A DNA stretch of 64,000 nt from Algicoccus sp048820935 (GTDB lineage Bacteria > Pseudomonadota > Gammaproteobacteria > Burkholderiales > Burkholderiaceae_B): the NCBI RefSeq assembly GCF_048820935.1, contig NZ_JBMERD010000006.1:130647-194646 (forward strand). The letters run 5' to 3'. Both the position numbers and the translations under genes were made by a program. Shown one piece after another: positions 9,529 through 18,160 of this stretch. Position 1 is the first letter of the stretch; each line of letters starts with the position of its first letter. The notes beneath the pieces are model-generated. The model made no database searches and was not told the origin of the DNA. It worked only from the letters and a program-made list of their open reading frames with translations.

Positions 9529-9825
9529 ATGAAAACAAAACTTCATCGTCCATTTGGTTGGCTGATTCTGGCCGCAATCGGCATTGGCCTAGCGGGCTGT
9601 GGATCGAGTAAACCTAAGGAGCCCAAAATGACCGAAGATCCTTGCAATGCCAAACCCTACACACACTTGATAGGCACCAATGCCAAAGAGTTGGATATGA
9701 CGCAGTTTCCAAAGGGTACGCGACTGCTCTACCCCACCACTCCAACCACAAGGGATTACCGCATCGATCGTTTAAACATCCATGCGGATAAAGATGGCAA
9801 GATCCTGCGTCTTGATTGCAACTAA
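9529..9825 (+). CDS. Small lipoprotein with I78-type peptidase-inhibitor-like domain, copy 2
   Basis: 98-residue lipoprotein, paralogue of the gene before it. Lipobox LAGC with Cys24, in exactly the same place as in copy 1, followed by Gly. Mature domain has CNAKPYTHLIGTNAKEL, FPKGTRLLYP, DYRIDRLNIHAD and terminal RLDCN, fitting the I78 pattern. AGGAG lies seven bases before the ATG. The linker between lipid anchor and domain is shorter than in copy 1, so the copies may reach different distances into the periplasm. Its stop is four bases from the convergent xthA stop. Confidence 0.85.
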   Translation: MKTKLHRPFGWLILAAIGIGLAGCGSSKPKEPKMTEDPCNAKPYTHLIGTNAKELDMTQFPKGTRLLYPTTPTTRDYRIDRLNIHADKDGKILRLDCN

Positions 9826-9829
9826 TGGT

Positions 9830-10609
9830 TTAAAACACCACCTCAGCAATCACCGGCGCGTGATCTGAAGGCTGTGTATTCCCACGCGGTCCTGTGTCAA
9901 TCACGCAGGACCGGCAAGCCCTCGCCATAGGCCCAGACAATAAAACGTGATCAATACGTAATCCTGCATTACGAGCAAACGCTCTGAGCCGATAGTCCCA
10001 CCAGCTAAATGAGTCAGGTTCTTGTTCAAACAGCCTGAATGAGTCTTCCAGGCCTAAATCAAACAAGGCTTGCAGTGCCTGGCGCTCTGGATCGGATACC
10101 AGCACTTTACCTGCCCAGCGTTTTGGGTTGTGGACATCTTCGTCAGCCGGCGCAATGTTGTAATCACCAAGCACAGCTAAATTCGGATAGGTTAGAATCT
10201 CCTGCGCAAGCCACGCATGAAATGCCTTATACCAAGCAAGTTTATAGACATATTTGTCTGATTCCACTGACTCGCCATTGGGGCAATACGCATCCACGAC
10301 TCGAACCGTCTGGCCATTGACCTCATAGGTCGCTGCAATCACGCGCTGCTGCTCATCCTCAAAGCCTGGGATATTACGTTGTACCGATTGGGCTTCATGT
10401 AATGAAAGAATGGCCACACCGTTATAGGTTTTTTGGCCTGCCCAAACGGCTTGATAACCAGCCTCTTCAATGGCTTCAATTGGAAACTTATCCTGATCAA
10501 GCTTCAGTTCTTGCAAGCATAAAAAATCAACCGGATTTTCTTTTAACCAATCTAGCACTTGCGGCAAACGTACTCGCAAAGAATTGACATTCCAAGTGGC
10601 CAGTTTCAT
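9830..10609 (-). CDS. xthA: Exodeoxyribonuclease III (AP endonuclease)
   Basis: Cuts DNA at abasic sites and removes 3' blocking groups in base-excision repair. 259 residues from the chosen start MKLATWNVNSLR, the canonical N terminus; GGAG precedes it. The frame is open 33 codons upstream, but that part is not family-like. Active-site motifs: LQELK (metal-binding Glu), GDYNIAPADEDV, and C-terminal SDHAPV with the catalytic Asp-His pair. Convergent with the I78 lipoproteins and divergent from the CitE-type lyase. Confidence 0.95.
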   Translation of the reverse strand: MKLATWNVNSLRVRLPQVLDWLKENPVDFLCLQELKLDQDKFPIEAIEEAGYQAVWAGQKTYNGVAILSLHEAQSVQRNIPGFEDEQQRVIAATYEVNGQTVRVVDAYCPNGESVESDKYVYKLAWYKAFHAWLAQEILTYPNLAVLGDYNIAPADEDVHNPKRWAGKVLVSDPERQALQALFDLGLEDSFRLFEQEPDSFSWWDYRLRAFARNAGLRIDHVLLSGPMARACRSCVIDTGPRGNTQPSDHAPVIAEVVF

Positions 10610-10699
10610 CTTCACTCCAAAACACAACAACAATAGACGTTCTATGGTAGCAGCATCCTCGTAACACAACGCTCTGAAGAAGCCTAAGTATCGGGATGA

Positions 10700-10729
10700 T
10701 TGCACCATCGACCGTGCCCACAGTGTATA
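10700..10729 (+). promoter_or_regulatory. Sigma-70 type promoter for the CitE-type lyase gene
   Basis: TTGCAC and TGTATA separated by 18 bases, ending about 40 bases before the lyase start. Reads toward the lyase and CoA-transferase genes. Judged by match and position only. Confidence 0.5.
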
Positions 10730-10771
10730 AAAGCAGCATGTAATTGACGACTTTATGGGAAGACATTCATC

Positions 10772-11680
10772 ATGCGTTCACTCCTTTTTGTGCCAGCCGA
10801 TAGCGACAGAAAACTCAACAAATCTCTGGATACAGGTTCCGACGTTCTCATCTTTGACCTCGAAGACGCGGTCTCGCCCGCACGCAAAGAAGCTGGACGA
10901 CAAGAGCTCGTTCAATTTCTCAACTCGGAAACCGTGCTTACGCGCCGTGCTCAACCTGGGCAACCTCAACTGTATGTGCGTGTCAACGCACTGGACACCG
11001 GGATGACCTTACAAGATCTCGTCGCAGTCATGCCTTGCCGTCCTGACGGCATTGTTTTACCGAAGTGCGCAAACGCACAAGATCACAACATCCTCTCGCA
11101 TTACTTGGATGCTTTTGAAGCACAATTCCCCGATGCGTCTCGTCAAGCCGCACAGATCATTGCCATTGTCACTGAAACAGCACAGTCGCTAGCCGGACTC
11201 GATACATATGCTCAAGCCAGCGCACGGCTCAAAGGTCTGATGTGGGGTGCTGAGGATTTGGCTGGAGACATTGGCGCACTCACTAACAAAGAAGACGACC
11301 AACGCACATGGACATCACTTTTTGAGTTTGTTAGAACTCGCTGTCTATTTGCAGCAGCAGCAGCAGGCGTTATAGCAATCGACAGCGTTCCTACCGACAT
11401 ACACAATCTGGAAGCATTAGAAGCTGAAACACGCCAAGCTTATCGTGATGGGTTTAGTGCCAAAGCGGCAATTCACCCAGGCCAAGTTGCCACCATTAAT
11501 CAGGCCATGACACCCGATGAAAAAACTCGCCACTGGGCTACACAAGTCGTTGCAGCCTTTGAAGAAAGTGACACAGTGGGCGTGGCTACACTGGATGGCA
11601 AAATGCTCGACACCCCTCACTTGCGACTGGCACGTAAAGTTCTGGCAGCCAGCGCACTGGCTGATCGGACGGCATCTTAA
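10772..11680 (+). CDS. CitE-family CoA-ester lyase (HpcH/HpaI aldolase fold)
   Basis: TIM-barrel lyase of the family that includes citrate lyase beta subunit, malyl-CoA lyase and (S)-citramalyl-CoA lyase. Motifs: LLFVPADSDRKLNKSLDTG, DVLIFDLEDAV with an acidic metal ligand, LYVRVNALDT, DGIVLPKC, the magnesium-binding glutamate region IVTETAQS, WGAEDLAGDIG, and AIHPGQV near the end. 302 residues, usual for free-standing CitE-like enzymes. No citrate lyase alpha or gamma genes lie nearby, so a citrate lyase role is unlikely. The following CoA-transferase, 53 bases on, suggests cleavage of a CoA-activated hydroxy-dicarboxylate, for example citramalyl-CoA or malyl-CoA. Substrate not determined. 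Confidence 0.88.
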   Translation: MRSLLFVPADSDRKLNKSLDTGSDVLIFDLEDAVSPARKEAGRQELVQFLNSETVLTRRAQPGQPQLYVRVNALDTGMTLQDLVAVMPCRPDGIVLPKCANAQDHNILSHYLDAFEAQFPDASRQAAQIIAIVTETAQSLAGLDTYAQASARLKGLMWGAEDLAGDIGALTNKEDDQRTWTSLFEFVRTRCLFAAAAAGVIAIDSVPTDIHNLEALEAETRQAYRDGFSAKAAIHPGQVATINQAMTPDEKTRHWATQVVAAFEESDTVGVATLDGKMLDTPHLRLARKVLAASALADRTAS

Positions 11681-11733
11681 TGAAAAAACGCATCAACTAC
11701 AGCTCATCTTAATTTCTTATGACGGAGTGCCCT

Positions 11734-12924
11734 ATGACAGCACAACCTTCAACCTCTGCTCAAACTGGCCCTTTGACTGGCGTTCGAGTCATCGATATGA
11801 CAGCCGTAGGCATGGGCCCTTACTGCACGCAAACGCTCGGTGACTATGGCGCTGATGTCATCAAGATTGAAGCACCCGATGGTGATGTCTTTAGGCATGC
11901 CACCCCAAAAGCCCGTGAAGCCATGGCTGCACCATACCTGCAGCTCAATCGCAACAAGCGCAGTCTGGTTCTCAATCTTCGGCAAACCGATGATTTAGAC
12001 TTATTGCGAGACTTAATTCGTCAAGCGGATGTGCTGGTTTACAACATCCGTCCACAAGCGATGCGCAAACTCGGTTTGGATTATGAAACTTTGGCGGCAG
12101 ACAACCCAAAACTGATTCATTGTGGTGTCTATGGGTTTTCTGAAAACGGCCCATATGCCGGAAAACCTGCTTTTGATGACATTATTCAAGCAAGCAGTGG
12201 TTTAGCTGATTTGCAAGGTCGGGGTCGAGACGGTACACCTGCTTATGTGTCATCCATTATCGCGGACAAAGTCACTGGATTAATGGGTGTCAATGCCATT
12301 TTGGCGGCATTATACGAACGCACTGTGTCAGGGCAAGGCCAAGCTGTTGAAGTACCCATGTTTGAAACCATGGTGAGCTTTAACCTGATTGAGCATATGG
12401 GGGGCGCAACATTTGATGGCACGCCCACAGAGATGGGTTATGAACGGGCACTTTCTCCTTACCGCAAACCATACCGCACACAAGATGGTTTCATTGGATT
12501 GTTGCCCTACACATCTGAACAGTGGAAACGATTTTTTGAAGTGGCAGGCCGTCCAGAAATTATGGACGATCCCAAATACCGTGAACCAGGTGTGCGCGCA
12601 CAGAATATTGGCGAACTTTACGCCATTCTTGAAACACTCACACCCCAAAAAACATCCGATGACTGGATTGCTCTACTGACCGCAGCCGATGTGCCGGTGA
12701 CCCGAGTCAATACGCTCGAACATCTTTTGGAAGACCCACATCTAAAAGCGATCGATTTAATTCAGACCTTGCCACATCCAACAGAAGGCACCGTGACTAT
12801 TGCACGCTCCCCAGTCAACTTCTCCAGAACGCCGACCAGCATTCGACGGGTACCACCCACGCTTGGTCAGCATTCGAACGAGATTCGTGCAAGTCGAAAA
12901 TTTGAAACTAAAGAAACTGAATAA
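11734..12924 (+). CDS. Family III (CaiB/BaiF) CoA-transferase, first copy
   Basis: Moves CoA between carboxylic acids through a covalent aspartyl-CoA intermediate. N-terminal GVRVIDMTAVGMGPYCTQTL and ADVIKIEAPDGD are family signatures; the FDDIIQASSGL segment holds the likely catalytic aspartate. 396 residues from the chosen ATG, which has GGAG seven bases upstream; an in-frame ATG 15 bases earlier lacks a ribosome site. Forms a unit with the CitE-type lyase: CoA activation followed by carbon-carbon cleavage, as in itaconate or methylsuccinate-type catabolism. The acid used is unknown. Confidence 0.9.
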   Translation: MTAQPSTSAQTGPLTGVRVIDMTAVGMGPYCTQTLGDYGADVIKIEAPDGDVFRHATPKAREAMAAPYLQLNRNKRSLVLNLRQTDDLDLLRDLIRQADVLVYNIRPQAMRKLGLDYETLAADNPKLIHCGVYGFSENGPYAGKPAFDDIIQASSGLADLQGRGRDGTPAYVSSIIADKVTGLMGVNAILAALYERTVSGQGQAVEVPMFETMVSFNLIEHMGGATFDGTPTEMGYERALSPYRKPYRTQDGFIGLLPYTSEQWKRFFEVAGRPEIMDDPKYREPGVRAQNIGELYAILETLTPQKTSDDWIALLTAADVPVTRVNTLEHLLEDPHLKAIDLIQTLPHPTEGTVTIARSPVNFSRTPTSIRRVPPTLGQHSNEIRASRKFETKETE

Positions 12925-12948
12925 AATCTGACCAACTCACATAGGACA

Positions 12949-12979
12949 AATCGGAACCGAATAATCCCCAGTTCCGATT
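12949..12979. terminator. Inverted repeat between convergent genes
   Basis: Perfect nine-base inverted repeat AATCGGAAC / GTTCCGATT with a 13-base loop, between the CoA-transferase and nitroreductase stops. No thymine run on either side. Probably ends transcription from both directions. Confidence 0.5.
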
Positions 12980-12985
12980 CTGGCC

Positions 12986-13594
12986 TCAGATCTCACCAGG
13001 AGCGCACCATCGACCGATGACGCTCACATCCACAGGTTTACGTACCGCTGGCTCATTTCTAGGCGTACCGACCGCCAGAAAGCCCACAAACTGATAATCG
13101 AGCGGATCAAACCCCAGCTCGGTCGGAATTTCTTCAGTGAATGTCCCTAATCCAGTACTCCAGAAAGACGCAAACCCCATGGCATGCATGGCATTTTGGA
13201 AATTCATCACCGCAGCCCCCATTGAAAGCGCCTGTTCCACATCAGGGACTTTGGGATTGTCGTGATGCATTTGATAGGCCATGGCGACCAGCAGTGGGAC
13301 TTCTTTGAGCCAGTCACGGGTGCGGCGTGCTTTCTCTTCAGACAAAGGGCGACCGAGTGTTTCAAGTACATGAATGGCTCGCTCACCCAAGGACACAATC
13401 TCAGGTTGCTCAATGAACCCAAAACGCCAGACTCTTAGCGCACCATGGTCAGGGGCTGTTGTCGCACATTGCAAAGCCAGCGCCACTTGTTCCTTCGAAG
13501 GACCGGGTGACACCACATTTTTGACAGAACGACGATTGAGTATTGTCTGCAACACGTCAGACGAGTTGGATGAATTCTGAACAGTCTGATTCAT
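12986..13594 (-). CDS. Nitroreductase-family FMN oxidoreductase (YdjA-like)
   Basis: Flavin enzyme of the small single-domain nitroreductase group; reduces nitroaromatic or quinone-type compounds with NAD(P)H. 202 residues. N-terminal ILNRRSVKNV is the FMN-phosphate-binding arginine motif, followed by TTAPDHGALRVWRF and, near the end, VGFLAVGTPRNEP. ATG with AAAGGAAA upstream. Stands alone, convergent with the CoA-transferase. Physiological substrate unknown. Confidence 0.9.
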   Translation of the reverse strand: MNQTVQNSSNSSDVLQTILNRRSVKNVVSPGPSKEQVALALQCATTAPDHGALRVWRFGFIEQPEIVSLGERAIHVLETLGRPLSEEKARRTRDWLKEVPLLVAMAYQMHHDNPKVPDVEQALSMGAAVMNFQNAMHAMGFASFWSTGLGTFTEEIPTELGFDPLDYQFVGFLAVGTPRNEPAVRKPVDVSVIGRWCAPGEI

Positions 13595-13726
13595 TCAAAT
13601 TTCCTTTTGTTAATGAGAATAAATCCTAACACCGATTGACCCAAAAAATACTAGAACACTCGATAACCTAACGCTTACCCATTGGATTCATTCAAAAAAA
13701 CCTGCATTTACATCTACAACAGGCGT

Positions 13727-13754
13727 AAAAAAAGCCTGCACATTCGCACAGGCT
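13727..13754 (-). terminator. Rho-independent terminator of the cold-shock gene
   Basis: On the minus strand AGCCTG and CAGGCT pair around a short loop and run straight into seven thymines. Lies 53 bases after the cold-shock protein stop and reads in its direction. Confidence 0.85.
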
Positions 13755-13807
13755 CCATCGACTCGTATCGATAGAAACGATGATTTACATCGTCACATTC
13801 AATTTGA

Positions 13808-14014
13808 TCAGTCGATCAATTGGATGTTTGTCGCGCTCGGGCCTTTGGCGCCTTGACCGACTTCGAAACTGACTTTCTGGTTTTCTTGCAGTGTTTTGTA
13901 ACCGTCAGCACGAATTTCTGAGTAGTGTGCAAACAAATCTTTGCCACCGTCATCGGGCATGATGAAACCAAAACCTTTCTCGGCATTGAACCACTTAACG
14001 ACACCTGTTGCCAT
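13808..14014 (-). CDS. Cold-shock protein (CspA family)
   Basis: 68-residue single-stranded nucleic-acid-binding protein and RNA chaperone. Both RNP motifs are present: KWFNAEKGFGFI and DLFAHYSEI. AAGGAAG lies nine bases before the ATG. The gene-free leader upstream is AT-rich close to the start and long, as in cold-regulated csp genes, but no cold box was recognised. The stretch from this start to the sugar transferase start (about 350 bases) holds both divergent promoters; I could not place either with confidence. Confidence 0.97.
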   Translation of the reverse strand: MATGVVKWFNAEKGFGFIMPDDGGKDLFAHYSEIRADGYKTLQENQKVSFEVGQGAKGPSATNIQLID

Positions 14015-14368
14015 GCTTAGTACTTCCTTGAATAATAATAAATACAGAAAAAATAATGCTAGACGATCAACGAAGGATAAGGACTACAGGTAGCGCACTT
14101 GGCGACACGCAAACAACTATCACAATCACGTCGCTTGAAAATCTTGCCCTCGCAGTGTAGGCGCGTCCTAGGTCCACGTCAAACATATTTTTGATTTTGT
14201 TGCAAAAAAATGAATTTAAAGGCTTTTTTCAGCACAGCAAAAAACGCTGCGCCGCAACAAAATTACACCTACAGTTCGAATCAACACATCGATTCGTACA
14301 CATCCTCCTCCAGTACAGTTGCGTTGCGCGGTAACATGCTGGTGATTGTCATTTTTCAGGGGTCATTC

Positions 14369-14971
14369 TTGAACGCATCGGCACATCCATTTAGTCTCGG
14401 TTCTCGATTTATAAAACGCGTGATGGATATCTTTCTAAGCCTTATTTTAGGGGGCTTACTATTGATTCCCATGCTAATCATTACTGTCGCTATCCGACTT
14501 TCATCACCAGGACCCGCACTCTACTGGAGTGATCGAGTGGGTGCCATGAATCACCTATTCAGAATGCCTAAATTTCGCAGTATGCGAACGGACACACCCG
14601 AAGTCGCCACACATTTATTACAACAAGCGGACAGTTACATCACACCGGTTGGGGCTTTTTTGCGCCGCACAAGTTTGGATGAACTGCCACAACTGTGGTC
14701 GATACTGATTGGTGACATGAGTTTTGTGGGACCGCGCCCTGCTTTGTTTAATCAAGATGATTTAATCGAACAGCGCACAGCACTCGGTGTGCATCAATTA
14801 AAACCGGGGCTGACTGGTCTCGCACAAATCAGTGGTCGTGATGACCTTGAAATCCCAATCAAGGTTTCGTTTGATGCGCGTTACCTTAAAGAGCAAAGTC
14901 TATTTTTTGATCTTTACATTATGTGGCAAACTTTCTTACAAGCAATCAAACGTGAAGGAGTTCACCATTGA
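14369..14971 (+). CDS. Initiating sugar-1-phosphate transferase (bacterial sugar transferase family)
   Basis: Monotopic membrane enzyme that loads a sugar phosphate on undecaprenyl phosphate to start a surface glycan. Membrane helix about residues 20-44, then KFRSMRTDTPE, TSLDELPQLWSIL, GDMSFVGPRPAL and KPGLTGLAQISGRD, the full family set. I chose TTG because AGGGG sits six bases upstream and the resulting 200 residues is the normal size of the minimal enzymes. An ATG 159 bases upstream in the same frame would add 53 Ser/Thr/Asn-rich residues without family resemblance and without a ribosome site. Sugar specificity unknown. Paired with the dehydratase 33 bases downstream. Confidence 0.88.
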   Translation: MNASAHPFSLGSRFIKRVMDIFLSLILGGLLLIPMLIITVAIRLSSPGPALYWSDRVGAMNHLFRMPKFRSMRTDTPEVATHLLQQADSYITPVGAFLRRTSLDELPQLWSILIGDMSFVGPRPALFNQDDLIEQRTALGVHQLKPGLTGLAQISGRDDLEIPIKVSFDARYLKEQSLFFDLYIMWQTFLQAIKREGVHH

Positions 14972-15004
14972 GCCACCTCATTGATCTGATCGCAATCTTT
15001 TAAA

Positions 15005-16996
15005 ATGAAACCTAAAAGTTCACTCAGTACACAAGCACAAGCCTGGATCGATCCGATTCTCAGATTACCCAGAGTCGTCAAGCGCCTCATTGCATTGTCT
15101 GTCGACGTCTTTTTGTGTGTCCTCACAGTCTGGTTTGCGTTTTATATACGCCTCGACTTTTGGGTTCCGCTCACAGGTGATCCATTCTGGCGCGCAGACA
15201 TCGCGACCTTAATTGCCATCGCAATATCGATACCGATTTTTATCACCCACGGTTTTTATCGAGTCATTTTTAGATACTCTGGTTTTGCGGCTGCCCGTAG
15301 CGTCATTCAGGCCATGGCAATTTATGGCATCCTGTATTTTTCACTGATCACACTCTTAGGCTTTAACGGCATCCCAAGAACCATTGGCATCCTGCAACCT
15401 ATTCTTTTATTTTTAGCTGTTAGCGGTTCACGTGCTCTCGCGAGCTTCTGGTTAGGCGGTGCTTATCGCACACTTATTCAAAAATCCAGCCGCCCTAAAG
15501 CGTTCATCTATGGGGCGGGCACCACCGGTCGACAACTTGCGGCTGCCATTCAGCATCACCCCGATTTACAAGTCTGTGGTTTTCTGGATGACGATACTCG
15601 TCTGCAACGACAAGTTCTTAATGGCCTAAAAATCTATAGCCCTAAGCGCTTGCCTGAACTCGTAAAATCGCAAAAAATTGAAAGTGTGTTGCTCGCTTTA
15701 CCGTCGATTTCACGTCAACGTCGCAACGAAATCCTCGCACAAATCCGATCATCCAAAGTATCCGTGCGCACAATCCCAAGTGTCAGTGACATTGCTCAAG
15801 GTAAAACCACTCTAACCGACGTGCATGAACTTGATATTGACGACCTGCTGGGTCGAGAAAGCGTCGAACCTGATGCGAAACTCTTAGCTCAAAACGTCAC
15901 CGGGAAAACCATTCTTGTCAGCGGCGCAGGCGGCTCCATCGGCAGCGAAATCTGCCGCCAGATTGTCACGCTAGCGCCCAAACGCTTGTTATTATTGGAT
16001 TCCAGTGAGTTTGCGCTCTACACCATCCACACAGAACTCGAAGCCAAACGTACCCAGCTCAAATTATCCTGTGAGCTAACCCCTTTATTGGGTTCTGTTC
16101 AGGATGAAAAACGAGTTCGTGAAATTTTTAACACTTGGTCACCTGAGACGATTTATCACGCAGCTGCTTTTAAGCATGTGCCCCTAGTCGAACACAACCC
16201 AGTTGAGGGTTTAAAAAACAACGTACTCGGCACACGCCTCATGGCACGTTTGGCACTAGAGCATCGCGTGAGTGACTTTGTGTTGATCAGCACAGACAAG
16301 GCTGTACGTCCCACCAATGTCATGGGTGCGAGCAAACGTTTGGCTGAGATGGTTTTACAAGCGATTGCAGCACGCTGGAATGATCCTGAAAGCACCCGTT
16401 TTTCAATGGTGCGATTTGGCAATGTGCTGGGCTCCTCTGGTTCGGTTGTACCCAAGTTTCGCCAACAGATTCAGTCTGGTGGCCCTGTCACGATCACACA
16501 TCCAGAAATCACTCGCTATTTCATGACCATTCCCGAAGCGGCACAGCTCGTCATCCAAGCGGGTGCCATGGCTGAAGGTGGAGACGTCTTTGTCTTGGAT
16601 ATGGGTGAACCTGTTCGAATTCTGGATCTCGCACACCGCATGATTGAGCTATCGGGTTTTGGGGTGCGTGATGAAGACAATCCCAACGCGGAGATTGAAA
16701 TCGTCACGACAGGCCTCAGACCTGGTGAAAAACTTTATGAAGAGTTGTTGATTGGCGACAACCCCCTACCCACCTCACACAGCCGAATCATGCGTGCTCA
16801 AGAGGATTTTTTACCCTGGGAAGTTTTAGCGGAAAAACTGACCACGCTGGAGCTGGCCATGTCTGAGCATGAGAGTCCTGCAATTCGAACAATCCTAGGG
16901 CAACTTGTTTCAGGTTACACACCAAACGCTGAAATCGTCGACTGGATCCATCTGGAACAACATAACGATTCAGAGAATTTTCAAACCAACACCTAG
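15005..16996 (+). CDS. Membrane-bound nucleotide-sugar 4,6-dehydratase (WbpM/CapD/PglF-like)
   Basis: Removes water from a UDP-GlcNAc-type sugar to make the 4-keto-6-deoxy precursor of rare bacterial sugars. 663 residues: four membrane segments (about residues 27-150), a Rossmann-like domain beginning FIYGAGTTGRQLA (about 165-280), and the SDR catalytic domain with SGAGGSIGSE (about 302-312). The catalytic segment reads STDKAVRPTNVMGASKR, the MxxxK form typical of the large membrane dehydratases in place of YxxxK. With the preceding transferase it makes a two-gene module for the first lipid-linked sugar. No polymerase, flippase or other glycosyltransferases lie nearby. Confidence 0.93.
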   Translation: MKPKSSLSTQAQAWIDPILRLPRVVKRLIALSVDVFLCVLTVWFAFYIRLDFWVPLTGDPFWRADIATLIAIAISIPIFITHGFYRVIFRYSGFAAARSVIQAMAIYGILYFSLITLLGFNGIPRTIGILQPILLFLAVSGSRALASFWLGGAYRTLIQKSSRPKAFIYGAGTTGRQLAAAIQHHPDLQVCGFLDDDTRLQRQVLNGLKIYSPKRLPELVKSQKIESVLLALPSISRQRRNEILAQIRSSKVSVRTIPSVSDIAQGKTTLTDVHELDIDDLLGRESVEPDAKLLAQNVTGKTILVSGAGGSIGSEICRQIVTLAPKRLLLLDSSEFALYTIHTELEAKRTQLKLSCELTPLLGSVQDEKRVREIFNTWSPETIYHAAAFKHVPLVEHNPVEGLKNNVLGTRLMARLALEHRVSDFVLISTDKAVRPTNVMGASKRLAEMVLQAIAARWNDPESTRFSMVRFGNVLGSSGSVVPKFRQQIQSGGPVTITHPEITRYFMTIPEAAQLVIQAGAMAEGGDVFVLDMGEPVRILDLAHRMIELSGFGVRDEDNPNAEIEIVTTGLRPGEKLYEELLIGDNPLPTSHSRIMRAQEDFLPWEVLAEKLTTLELAMSEHESPAIRTILGQLVSGYTPNAEIVDWIHLEQHNDSENFQTNT

Positions 16997-17143
16997 AACA
17001 CTTAGAGTCCACATTCAATCAATTTAACCACCTGAAACATAGACATTTTCAGTGGACATACCATGTCTCTGCGTATGGTCAAGCTATGATATGTAAATAT
17101 TTTTAGCCTCAGTACTTTCTGTACCTTCACCTTTTTTGGACCT

Positions 17144-18160
17144 ATGCACAACCCGAGACGCCTCCCTCACCATCAACACACACACGGTCACACACACCAT
17201 CGGGCTGTTTCCCATCATGACGAAACACCCGATCATGATGTTTCTATACCTACAGACGACAGTCTAGAGGTTTCTCATGCAGAACGCGCCCGGGTCGCCA
17301 AACGCACAACCATGGTCAGCGTCTGGGTCAACTTAGTCATTTCAACGACACAGATTGTCGTTGGAATTTTTGCGCGCTCTCAAGCATTAATCGCCGATGG
17401 TATCCACTCCTTTTCTGATTTAGTAGCTGACTTTGTGGTACTTGCTGCCAATCGCGAAAGCCAAAAAGCGCCTGACACCGATCACCCGTATGGTCATCAT
17501 CGTTTTGAGACAGCCGGCTCATTGTTTCTCGGGCTTATCTTGGCTGTTGTGGGGGCACTCATGATCTGGGCTGCGGGCACGCGCATGATTGATCACTCCT
17601 CAATCCCCAAGGTTTCTGGTTGGGCATTTGCTGTGGCCATCCTCACCCTTTTCTGTAAGGAAGGTCTGTTTCGATTCATGCTCAAAGCAGGTAAACGCGT
17701 CAAGTCAAGCATGATGATTGCGAACGCTTGGCATGCGCGTTCAGATGCCGCTTCCTCATTGGTGGTGGCATTTGGTATTTTGGGCAATATGATGGGATAC
17801 CCAGTTTTTGACCCAATTGCCGCATTGCTCGTCGGCTTAATGATTCTTCGGATGGGTTGGAAATTTGGTTCTGAAGCATTTCATGACCTCATGGACCGAG
17901 CAATCGATGATGAGGAGCTTGCAGCCATTATCAAGACACTGGAGGCTACACCAGGCGTGCTAGGTATTCATGATATCAAAACCCGTAAAATGGGTGACAT
18001 GATCTTGGTCGATGCGCATATTGAAGTGAATCGTCATCTCACTGTTGAGCAAGGCCATGACATCGGCGTGCGTGCCCGACAAGCCGTGATGGCACGTCAC
18101 CGTGTTCTCAATCTAATGACTCATATTGATCCTGTAGATCCCAAAAACAACAACTCATGA
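17144..18160 (+). CDS. Cation diffusion facilitator metal exporter with His-rich N terminus
   Basis: Proton-driven exporter of divalent metals (zinc, iron, manganese or cobalt) in the inner membrane. 338 residues. The first 33 residues hold about 11 histidines (HHQHTHGHTHH), a likely metal-binding tail. Six membrane helices follow; transport-site residues lie in ADGIHSFSD (TM2) and WHARSDAASS (TM5), the D/D and H/D pairs of FieF-like proteins. The cytoplasmic C-terminal domain is about residues 245-335. The stop overlaps the next start by four bases, coupling it to a CoA-transferase with no obvious functional link. Metal not determined. Confidence 0.93.
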   Translation: MHNPRRLPHHQHTHGHTHHRAVSHHDETPDHDVSIPTDDSLEVSHAERARVAKRTTMVSVWVNLVISTTQIVVGIFARSQALIADGIHSFSDLVADFVVLAANRESQKAPDTDHPYGHHRFETAGSLFLGLILAVVGALMIWAAGTRMIDHSSIPKVSGWAFAVAILTLFCKEGLFRFMLKAGKRVKSSMMIANAWHARSDAASSLVVAFGILGNMMGYPVFDPIAALLVGLMILRMGWKFGSEAFHDLMDRAIDDEELAAIIKTLEATPGVLGIHDIKTRKMGDMILVDAHIEVNRHLTVEQGHDIGVRARQAVMARHRVLNLMTHIDPVDPKNNNS

